From contig JARLIM010000033.1 in assembly GCA_031291725.1 (NCBI GenBank), forward strand, positions 114,492 to 178,491: a stretch of 64,000 nt of DNA. The letters run 5' to 3'. The notes under the pieces were generated by a model. That model made no database searches, had not been told where the DNA came from, and worked only from the letters and a program-made list of their open reading frames with translations. Below are positions 57,780 through 64,000 of this stretch, piece by piece. A program made the translations under genes and the position numbers. The stretch comes from Acetobacteraceae bacterium. GTDB lineage: Bacteria; Pseudomonadota; Alphaproteobacteria; Acetobacterales; Acetobacteraceae. Every line of letters starts with the position of its first letter. Within the stretch, counting starts at the first letter, position 1.

Positions 57780-59072
57780 CTACGCCTGGCTTGCCGCCAA
57801 AGCCTGATCGAGATCGGCCAGGATGTCGTCGATATGTTCAATGCCAATCGACAGGCGCACATAGCCCGGCGTGACACCCGAGGCGATCTGCTCGGCCTCG
57901 GTCAGCTGGGAATGTGTCGTCGTCGCCGGATGAATGGCCAGGCTGCGGGCGTCGCCGATATTGGCCACGTGATAGAACAGCTTCAGCGCCGAGATGAATT
58001 TCCGCCCGGCCTCAACACCCCCCGCCAGCTCGATGCCGAGCAGACCGCCCTGACCCTTGGGCAGGTATTTCGCCACCAGATCGGCATCGCGGCCGGTGGC
58101 GGTGGAGGGATGAATGACCTTCGTCACCGCAGCGTGCCCGGAGAGATGGCGGGCGACCGCCGAGGCGTTTTCCGAATGCGCGCGGATGCGCAGCGCCACC
58201 GTCTCGATACCCTGGATGATCTGAAACGCATTGAACGGTGAGATCGCAGCCCCCAGATCGCGCAGCAGCGTCACGCGCATCTTCAGAATATAGGCAATCG
58301 GGCCGAGCGGCTTGACCGCCTGCGTCCACACCGCGCCATGATAGCTCGGGTCTGGCTGGTTGAGCAGCGGGTGACGCGCCGGGTTGGCTTCCCAATCGAA
58401 CGTCCCGCTATCGACGACGATGCCGCCGATGGAGGTGCCATGGCCGGACAGGAATTTCGTGCCGGAATACACCACCACCGCAGCGCCATGGTCGAACGGA
58501 CGCACCAGCAGCGGCGCCGCCGTGTTGTCCATGATCAGCGGAATGCCGAAGCGACGGCCAATGGCGGCCACCTCCGCAATCGGGAAGACGCGCAGCTTCG
58601 GGTTGGGCAGCGTCTCGGCGTAATAGGCGCGGGTTTTATCGTCCGTCGCACGGGCGAAGGCTTCCGGGTCGGCGGGATCGACGAAGCGCACCTCGATGCC
58701 CTGATCCTTGAGCGTGTTGGCGAACAGATTCCAGGTGCCGCCATACAGATCGGTGGACGAGACCACGTTGTCCCCCGCGCGGGCGATGTTCTGCAACGCA
58801 TAGGCCGACGCCGCCTGACCCGACGCCACCGCCAGCGCCGCCACACCGCCCTCAAGCGCCGCCACGCGCTTTTCCAGCACGTCCGTCGTCGGGTTCATGA
58901 TGCGGGTATAGATGTTGCCGAGCGCGCGCAGACCGAACAGATCGGCGGCGTGCTCGGGGCTGTCGAACTGATAGGCGGTGGTCTGATAGATCGGCACCGC
59001 CACCGACCCCGTGGCCGGATCGGCACGCCAGCCGGCATGCAAGGCAAGGGTTTCAGGATGCTGGGTCGTCAT
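57780..59072 (-). CDS. metY: O-acetylhomoserine aminocarboxypropyltransferase
   Basis: The 430-aa PLP enzyme of the Cys/Met metabolism family makes homocysteine from O-acetylhomoserine and sulfide. Signatures are PIYQTTAYQFDSPEHAADLFGLRALGNIYTRIMNPTT, SSTDLYGGTWNLFANTLKDQGIEVRFV, and PLP lysine in VYSGTKFLSGHGTS. The length (about 430) fits MetY rather than MetB/MetZ (about 390). The ATG at 59072 follows GAGCC. No SAM riboswitch was recognised upstream. Confidence 0.94.
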   Translation of the reverse strand: MTTQHPETLALHAGWRADPATGSVAVPIYQTTAYQFDSPEHAADLFGLRALGNIYTRIMNPTTDVLEKRVAALEGGVAALAVASGQAASAYALQNIARAGDNVVSSTDLYGGTWNLFANTLKDQGIEVRFVDPADPEAFARATDDKTRAYYAETLPNPKLRVFPIAEVAAIGRRFGIPLIMDNTAAPLLVRPFDHGAAVVVYSGTKFLSGHGTSIGGIVVDSGTFDWEANPARHPLLNQPDPSYHGAVWTQAVKPLGPIAYILKMRVTLLRDLGAAISPFNAFQIIQGIETVALRIRAHSENASAVARHLSGHAAVTKVIHPSTATGRDADLVAKYLPKGQGGLLGIELAGGVEAGRKFISALKLFYHVANIGDARSLAIHPATTTHSQLTEAEQIASGVTPGYVRLSIGIEHIDDILADLDQALAASQA

Positions 59073-59189
59073 GATCGGCAGGCTCCGTGTGTGCGTTTTT
59101 ATGGCGCGCAGCACACCGCGCATTTCATTTCTGCGCAAGCCACGCCGCATCGGTCGGGTGAATTTGCGAAAATATTTTACTTGCCACGA

Positions 59190-59237
59190 GTCAAATGAGA
59201 AAATTCGTTTACTTTTCGGGCATTTGACAGAGTAAAC
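59190..59237. promoter_or_regulatory. interleaved dyads between divergent metY and OFA transporter
   Basis: GTCAAATG (59190-59197) and CATTTGAC (59221-59228) are perfect inverted repeats; GTTTAC (59207-59212) and GTAAAC (59232-59237) form a second dyad interleaved with it. The 241-nt gap is AT-richer than the surroundings. It probably holds operators for one or both divergent genes; the regulator is unknown. Confidence 0.4.
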
Positions 59238-59313
59238 ATTGCCCGCGTGTTTCGACGCTGTTAACGCTGCAACCGGTTGCAATGGCCACCTGGAGGGCCG
59301 CAAAGGGGGTGGC

Positions 59314-60654
59314 ATGTCGACGATTTTGCGCGCGCGCTGGACGCAGTTGGTGCTTGGCATCGTCTGCATGATCATGATCGCCAATCTTCAATATGGCTGG
59401 ACATTGTTTGTTCTGCCGATCGATCAGGCGCATCACTGGGGGCGACCGGCGATTCAGGTGGCATTCACCGTCTTTGTCATCGCCGAGACCTGGCTGTTGC
59501 CGCTGGAAGGCTATGTGATCGACAAGATCGGCCCGCGCGCCACCGTGGGCGCTGGTGGTGTGTTCATCGGCGCGGCCTGGGTGATGAACGGCTTGGCCAG
59601 CAACCTCACTTTGCTTTACGTCGCTGCGGCCCTGGGCGGTATCGGGGCCGGCTTCATCTATGGGGCAACGGTTGGCAACGCGCTGAAATGGTTCCCCGAC
59701 AAACGCGGTCTGGCCGCCGGTTTGACCGCCGCAGGCTTCGGGGCCGGCTCGGCGGTGACGGTTGTGCCGATCTCCAACATGATCGCCAGCGCCGGATATC
59801 AGACCACCTTCATCACCTTCGGGCTGGTGCAGGGCGCGATCGTGCTGCTGGTCGCCCTCGTGCTGCATGCACCGCCCGGCCCGCGTCCGGCGCATGAGGT
59901 GGCCCTGTCCGGCGGCGGCATGATGGCGGCGCGCCCCTCGCCGCTGCATGAACTCACCCGCGACTATTCGCTGATGGAGGTCTCTCGTCAGCCGGTGTTC
60001 TGGGTGATGTATCTGATGTTCGTCCTCGTCGGCGCGGGCGGGCTGATCGCCACCGCACAGCTTTCGGTGATCGCCACCGATTTCGGCGTGGCGAAAACCC
60101 CGGTGACCTTGTTCTTCATGACCATGCCCGCACTCACCTTCGCGCTCTCCATCGACCGCGTGCTCAACGGTGTCACCCGGCCATTCTTCGGCTGGGTGTC
60201 GGACCGGATCGGGCGGGAGAACACGATGTTCGTGGCCTTCCTGTTCGAAGGCTTGGGCATTTTCGCGCTGATCGCCTTCGCGCATGATCCGATCTCGTTC
60301 GTCATTCTCACCGGCGTGGTGTTTTTCGCCTGGGGTGAAATCTACTCGCTGTTCCCCGCCACCTGCGGCGACACCTTCGGGCGGAAATACGCCACGACGA
60401 ATTATGGCCTGCTCTACACCGCCAAGGGCACCGCGGCCCTGCTGGTGCCGCTGGGCAGCGTGCTGCGGGAGATGACCGGCGATTGGATGACGGTGCTCTA
60501 TGTCTGCGCCGTGGTGAACATCGCCGCCGCCTTGCTGGCATTGCTCGTGCTCAAACCCATGCGCCGCGCCTTCATCCGTCGCTCGATGGACCTCAAGGCC
60601 GCCGAACGCATCGCCGCCGCCGAAGCCCGGATGGCGGCGACGCGCATTGCGTGA
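59314..60654 (+). CDS. MFS transporter, oxalate/formate antiporter (OFA) family
   Basis: The 446-aa, 12-helix protein has the OFA pattern: MIMIANLQYGWTLFVLPI, AFTVFVIAETWLLPLEGYVIDKIGPR, GGIGAGFIYGATVGNALKWFPDKRGLAAGLTAAGFGAGSA (with NALKWFPDKRGLAAG diagnostic), and NGVTRPFFGWVSDRIGREN. AATYGLLYTAKG-like ATTNYGLLYTAKGTAAL is typical of OxlT. The ATG at 59314 follows GGGGGTGGC. It likely imports oxalate, given its neighbours. Confidence 0.88.
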   Translation: MSTILRARWTQLVLGIVCMIMIANLQYGWTLFVLPIDQAHHWGRPAIQVAFTVFVIAETWLLPLEGYVIDKIGPRATVGAGGVFIGAAWVMNGLASNLTLLYVAAALGGIGAGFIYGATVGNALKWFPDKRGLAAGLTAAGFGAGSAVTVVPISNMIASAGYQTTFITFGLVQGAIVLLVALVLHAPPGPRPAHEVALSGGGMMAARPSPLHELTRDYSLMEVSRQPVFWVMYLMFVLVGAGGLIATAQLSVIATDFGVAKTPVTLFFMTMPALTFALSIDRVLNGVTRPFFGWVSDRIGRENTMFVAFLFEGLGIFALIAFAHDPISFVILTGVVFFAWGEIYSLFPATCGDTFGRKYATTNYGLLYTAKGTAALLVPLGSVLREMTGDWMTVLYVCAVVNIAAALLALLVLKPMRRAFIRRSMDLKAAERIAAAEARMAATRIA

Positions 60655-60690
60655 TTTTATACTCCGAACCGCCGCTCGAATGAGGACCGC

Positions 60691-62214
60691 ATGACCGTCT
60701 ATCTCGCCGATACCATGGCCAATCTGCTCGCCAAGGGGGCCGACAGCGCACCCGCCATCGGCGCCCCCGGTCGTCCCTGGCTGACCCATGGCGGTCTGCG
60801 CGGCCTTGCCTCCCGCACGGTGGCATCCCTCAATGCGATGGGCATCGGCCGCAATGACCGCGTGGGCATCGTGATGCCGAACGGGCCGGAGATGGCCGCC
60901 GTCTTCGTCGCCGTCGCCTGTGGGGCCACCACCGCCCCGCTCAATCCCGCCTATAAGGAAGACGAGTTCGATTTCTACCTGTCGGACCTCAATGCAAAAG
61001 CGCTGATCGTGCAAAAAGGCTGGGACACCCCAGCCCGCGCCGTCGCCGCCAAGCGCGGCATCGCCATTGTGGAACTGGTGCCGGGTGATGCGGCCGGCGA
61101 TTTCACCCTCGACTCCCCCCTCACCGGCACGCCCGCCCAGGCGGGCCTTGCGGAGGCCGAGGATGTGGCGCTCGTGCTGCACACCTCCGGCACCACCTCG
61201 CGCCCGAAGATCGTGCCCCTGCGGCAGATCAACATCACCGCGTCGGCCTATCACATCGGCGAGGCCTTGCAGCATTCGCCCGACGATGTGTGTCTGAACA
61301 TCATGCCGCTGTTCCACATTCACGGCCTGATCGCCGCCGTGCTGTCCTCGCTCGCCGCCGGGGCCGCCGTCTCCTGCACGCCGGGCTTCAACGCCTTCAA
61401 GTTCTTCAGCCAGTTCGACGAGGTGCGCCCCACCTGGTTCACCGCCGTGCCGACGATGCATCAGGCCCTCCTCGGCCTCGCCGCGCGCAACAAGGAGATC
61501 ATCGCCAAGGGTCGCCTGCGTCTGATCCGCTCCTCCTCCGCCTCGCTGCCGCCGCAGGTGATGACGGAGCTGGAAGAGGTCTTCCACGTGCCGGTCATCG
61601 AGAGCTACGGCATGACCGAGGCCGCCCACCAGATGGCCGCCAACCCGCTGCCGCCACGCCGGCATTTCCCCGGCTCCGTCGGCATCGCGGCCGGGCCGGA
61701 CGTGGCGATCATGTCCGAAGACGGCACGCTGCTGCCCACCGGCGAGCTGGGCGAGATCGTCATCCGTGGCCGCAACGTCACCGCTGGCTATGAGAACAAC
61801 CCCGACGCCAACGCCAAGGCCTTCACCGATGGCTGGTTCCGCACCGGCGATGAAGGCTATCTCGACGCCGAGGGCTATCTGCGCCTGACCGGCCGCCTGA
61901 AGGAAATCATCAATCGCGGCGGCGAGAAGGTCAGCCCGCTCGAAGTCGATAACGTGCTGATGGATCATCCAGACGTCGCCCAGGTGCTCACCTTCGCCAT
62001 GCCGCACCCCAAGCTCGGCGAGGAGGTTGCCGCCGCCGTGGTGTTGCGTGAGGGGGCGGAGCCGAACGAGCACGCCATTCGCGATTTCGCCTCCACCAAG
62101 CTCGCCGCCTTCAAAGTGCCGCGCAAAATCGTCTTCCTGCCGGAAATCCCCAAAGGCGCCACCGGCAAGCTGATGCGCATCGGCCTGGCGGCCAAGCTGG
62201 GCGTGAGCGGCTGA
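60691..62214 (+). CDS. acyl-CoA ligase, probable oxalate--CoA ligase
   Basis: The 507-aa AMP-forming ligase shows LVLHTSGTTSRPKIVPLRQ (P-loop), NIMPLFHIHGLIAAVLSSLAAGA, ESYGMTEAAHQMAANPLPPRR, GYLRLTGRLKEIINRGGEKVSPLEVD, and PKGATGKLMRIGL with the catalytic Lys. The AAHQMAANPLPP stretch is typical of AAE3/Pcs60 oxalyl-CoA synthetases. GAGGA precedes the ATG. It lies between an OFA transporter and a PanE-like reductase. Confidence 0.85.
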   Translation: MTVYLADTMANLLAKGADSAPAIGAPGRPWLTHGGLRGLASRTVASLNAMGIGRNDRVGIVMPNGPEMAAVFVAVACGATTAPLNPAYKEDEFDFYLSDLNAKALIVQKGWDTPARAVAAKRGIAIVELVPGDAAGDFTLDSPLTGTPAQAGLAEAEDVALVLHTSGTTSRPKIVPLRQINITASAYHIGEALQHSPDDVCLNIMPLFHIHGLIAAVLSSLAAGAAVSCTPGFNAFKFFSQFDEVRPTWFTAVPTMHQALLGLAARNKEIIAKGRLRLIRSSSASLPPQVMTELEEVFHVPVIESYGMTEAAHQMAANPLPPRRHFPGSVGIAAGPDVAIMSEDGTLLPTGELGEIVIRGRNVTAGYENNPDANAKAFTDGWFRTGDEGYLDAEGYLRLTGRLKEIINRGGEKVSPLEVDNVLMDHPDVAQVLTFAMPHPKLGEEVAAAVVLREGAEPNEHAIRDFASTKLAAFKVPRKIVFLPEIPKGATGKLMRIGLAAKLGVSG

Positions 62215-62227
62215 AGGAGCGAGCGCG

Positions 62228-63205
62228 ATGAAGGTTGCAATCTTCGGGGCCGGTGCCATTGGCGGCATGATGGGTGTGAAGCTGGCGCAGGCCGGGGCGG
62301 ATGTCACCTTCATCGCCCGTGGCGCCCATCTGGCGGCGATGCAGAACAATGGCGTCACCATGCATTCCGGCGGTGAGACCATCACTGTCCGGCCGCGCTG
62401 CGTGGGCTCGGCTGCCGAGGCCGGGCAGCAGGATTATGTCATCGTCACCCTCAAGGCGCATTCCCTGCCGGGGGCTGCGGCCGACATTGCCAGCATGATG
62501 GGGCCGAATTCGGCGCTCATCACCGGGGTCAACGGCGTGCCGTATTGGTATTTCCACGGTCTGGCTGGCCCCTATACCGGCCATGTCGTGCAAAGCGTCG
62601 ATCCGGGTGGCGTGGTCTCGGCACTCCTGCCGCCCAGCCAGGCCATTGGCTGCGTCGTCTATCCCGCCGCCGAGGTGATCGCGCCCGGTGTGATCGAACA
62701 CACCTATGGCGACCGCTTCTCCCTCGGTGAGCCGGATGGCAGCCGCTCCGAGCGGGTGGAGGCGATTTCGAAGCTGCTGATCTCCTCCGGCCTCAAGGCC
62801 CCGGTGCGCCCGCGCATCCGCGACGAGATTTGGGTGAAGCTGTGGGGCAATCTCTGCTTCAACCCGCTCTCCGCCCTCACCTGCACCACGCTGGACGTCA
62901 TCACCACCCGCCCCGATCTGCGGGCGTTGTGTCGCTCGATGATGACCGAGGCCCAGGGTGTGGCGGAAACGCTGGGTGTGAAATTCGCCGTCTCGCTGGA
63001 AAAACGCATCGACGGCGCGGCGGAGGTGGGCGTGCACAAAACCAGCATGCTGCAAGACCTCGAACGCGGCCGCCCGATGGAAATCGACGCCTTGTTGGGC
63101 GCCGTGGTCGAACTCGGCACGCTGGTCGGCCAGGCCATGCCGATCTGCGAAAGCGTGCTCGCCTTGGTCCGCCAGCGCGGCCGTGAAGCGGGGTGTTACG
63201 TGTAG
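62228..63205 (+). CDS. PanE-family reductase, candidate oxalyl-CoA reductase
   Basis: A 325-aa ketopantoate-reductase-fold enzyme: NADP motif IFGAGAIGGMMGVKLA, VTLKAHSLP (Lys), INGVPYWYF-like VNGVPYWYFHG, LWGNLCFNPLSALTCTT (Asn), and VHKTSMLQDLERGRPMEIDALLGAVVELG. In Methylobacterium a PanE homologue (PanE2) reduces oxalyl-CoA to glyoxylate; the position after an oxalyl-CoA-synthetase-like gene suggests the same here. True PanE for pantothenate is the alternative. AAGGAG lies before the ATG. Confidence 0.85.
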   Translation: MKVAIFGAGAIGGMMGVKLAQAGADVTFIARGAHLAAMQNNGVTMHSGGETITVRPRCVGSAAEAGQQDYVIVTLKAHSLPGAAADIASMMGPNSALITGVNGVPYWYFHGLAGPYTGHVVQSVDPGGVVSALLPPSQAIGCVVYPAAEVIAPGVIEHTYGDRFSLGEPDGSRSERVEAISKLLISSGLKAPVRPRIRDEIWVKLWGNLCFNPLSALTCTTLDVITTRPDLRALCRSMMTEAQGVAETLGVKFAVSLEKRIDGAAEVGVHKTSMLQDLERGRPMEIDALLGAVVELGTLVGQAMPICESVLALVRQRGREAGCYV

Positions 63206-63264
63206 GGCGGGATGCCGCGAGGCACCCCGATTTGACAACTATCCGGAACAATTAGCCGGCCTGT

Positions 63265-63849
63265 CTACGCCAGACCCAATCGCCGTTTTGCATGCTCCAA
63301 CGCCATCTCCCGCCGTGCCCATGTCAGCACCCCGCGTGGCAGCGGAATTTTGAACGGCTCCGGCTTCGGGCAGGGGGCACGGGGTTTGCGCGGCTTCGGC
63401 GGACGTGGCGGTGTCACCGTCCACGGCAATGTCACCGCCAGCGCCCGACACACGGGCCGCAAGATCCGCCGCGCCTGCGCGGATGCGGCCAGCAACGCGA
63501 CCATCTCGGTCGTGCTCAACACCGTCTGCAACTGCGCGCCAAACCCCGCCGCCTGATGCCCGCCCGCGATCACCAGCCAGCCGAACCGACGCGGCAGGGC
63601 GGAGCCGCGTCCCGCCTTGGCGCCGGTTTGCCGCACCTGCACCCGCCGCGTCCGCGTCCACAACCGCCCGGCGCGGAAGCGTGACAGCAGTTTTTCAATC
63701 CGTGCGAAGGTTGCGCCGATCCGGCGATGCACCAGCAACGCGGTGCTCGGCGTTATCCGCCACATCCCCAACACCGCCAAAATCCCACGCAAAATCGTCC
63801 GCAGATTGGCGGTGATGTCCGGCGCGGATGCGGTGGGGGTGAGATCCAT
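63265..63849 (-). CDS. conserved-looking hypothetical protein, 194 aa
   Basis: The protein from ATG 63849 is strongly basic, with an N-terminal helical region (ITANLRTILRGILAVLGMWRI), a middle part GWLVIAGGHQAAGFGAQLQTVLSTTEMVALLAASAQARRILRPVCRAL, and a Pro/Lys/Arg tail (PPRPPKPRKPRAPCPKP). GGTGG precedes the ATG. Codon use is like its neighbours. No family is recognised. An N-terminal amphipathic or membrane-associated helix is possible. Confidence 0.6.
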   Translation of the reverse strand: MDLTPTASAPDITANLRTILRGILAVLGMWRITPSTALLVHRRIGATFARIEKLLSRFRAGRLWTRTRRVQVRQTGAKAGRGSALPRRFGWLVIAGGHQAAGFGAQLQTVLSTTEMVALLAASAQARRILRPVCRALAVTLPWTVTPPRPPKPRKPRAPCPKPEPFKIPLPRGVLTWARREMALEHAKRRLGLA

Positions 63850-63909
63850 CCACCAGTAGACGCCATAGCCACTGGCGTAATTCAAGAAAAATCCGCCCCA
63901 CCCCCCACC

Positions 63910-63994
63910 CCGTCATTGTGGCGCGCAGCGCCGCAATCCACCGCGATGCAGCCAACCCCGCGATGGATTGCGGCCCTTCGTGCCGCAATGACGG
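63910..63994. repeat. long dispersed palindrome, copy 5
   Basis: CCGTCATT at 63910 and AATGACGG ending at 63994 form the outer arms. The inner arms CCGCAATCCACCGCG and GCGATGGATTGCGG pair around a short loop. The 85-bp structure follows the pattern of the copies at 57671 and 1186. Nothing else is seen in the final 150 nt. Confidence 0.6.
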
Positions 63995-64000
63995 ATTGAA

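Noticed and set aside
59073..59240. SAM-II riboswitch upstream of metY
   Set aside because: I looked for the conserved SAM-II pseudoknot pieces on the minus strand. Only scattered matches (GGCTTGC) were found, not the ordered core.
59209..62385. Very long open frame (about 1058 codons) on the minus strand
   Set aside because: It is antisense to the OFA transporter and CoA ligase, which have clear family motifs. Its translation is low-complexity Gly/Arg/His-rich, typical of a shadow frame in high-GC DNA.

Overview
The window is high-GC (roughly 65 %), densely coded bacterial chromosome with many 1-4 nt start/stop overlaps. The gene set points to an alphaproteobacterium, most likely an Acetobacteraceae/Rhodospirillales relative. 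Pointers are a CcrM-type GANTC methyltransferase next to rnhB, a PhaR-type polyhydroxyalkanoate (PHA) repressor, the short alphaproteobacterial form of HPr kinase with RapZ, EIIA-Man, HPr and enzyme I in one run, KdsB, class II DAHP synthase and short dispersed CGTCATTGCG-type palindromes. No phage, plasmid, rRNA, tRNA or CRISPR signal was seen, and the content is mostly core metabolism with a few accessory islands.

Layout. 1-1.2 kb: end of a GT61-type glycosyltransferase and a 68-aa protein. 1.3-4.6 kb: a PHA cluster (small partner protein, class III-like synthase, thiolase) divergent from phaR. 4.6-10.1 kb: yejABEF peptide ABC importer behind an inositol-monophosphatase-family gene. 11-13.9 kb: kdsB, then a REC-HPt protein, a REC-OsmC fusion and a small hydrolase. 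13.9-16.7 kb: EamA transporter, 3-hydroxyisobutyryl-CoA hydrolase-like enzyme and a threonine/serine dehydratase. 16.8-20.9 kb: hprK-rapZ-EIIA-HPr-EI, a regulatory phosphotransferase chain with no sugar permease. 20.9-25.3 kb: lactate utilisation lutABC with a membrane GT-C-like gene inside it. 25.3-26.2 kb: Smr and XRE proteins. 26.2-26.4 kb: a 167-bp element with perfect 23-bp inverted repeats.

26.4-32.2 kb: fumarylacetoacetase, a drug-type MFS, two tandem extradiol dioxygenases with DoxX, and a divergent LysR. 32.2-37.3 kb: periplasmic MetX-like hydrolase, glutathione reductase, class II DAHP synthase, nicotinate phosphoribosyltransferase. 37.4-39.5 kb: tatA and methionine salvage mtnBDC. 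39.6-43.6 kb: CHAP lipoprotein, a Cys-less isochorismatase-fold protein, ahcY, fosmidomycin-type MFS. 43.9-47.8 kb: TPP riboswitch-thiC, SirB1-like protein, gshB. 47.8-50.1 kb: MocR regulator divergent from a flavin-binding protein. 50.1-54 kb: glmU-glmS and gph. 54-57.6 kb: two tandem TupA-like ATP-grasp genes, ccrM, rnhB. 57.8-63.2 kb: metY, then an OFA antiporter, an acyl-CoA ligase and a PanE-like reductase that together look like an oxalate uptake and assimilation module. The window ends in a 194-aa orphan and a palindromic repeat.

Linked functions: ahcY, mtnBDC and metY form a sulfur/methionine theme, although they are not in one operon. gor and gshB serve glutathione. The REC-HPt/REC-OsmC pair and the oxalate-type trio are the most interesting systems. 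All calls come from reading motifs by eye; no database search was run.
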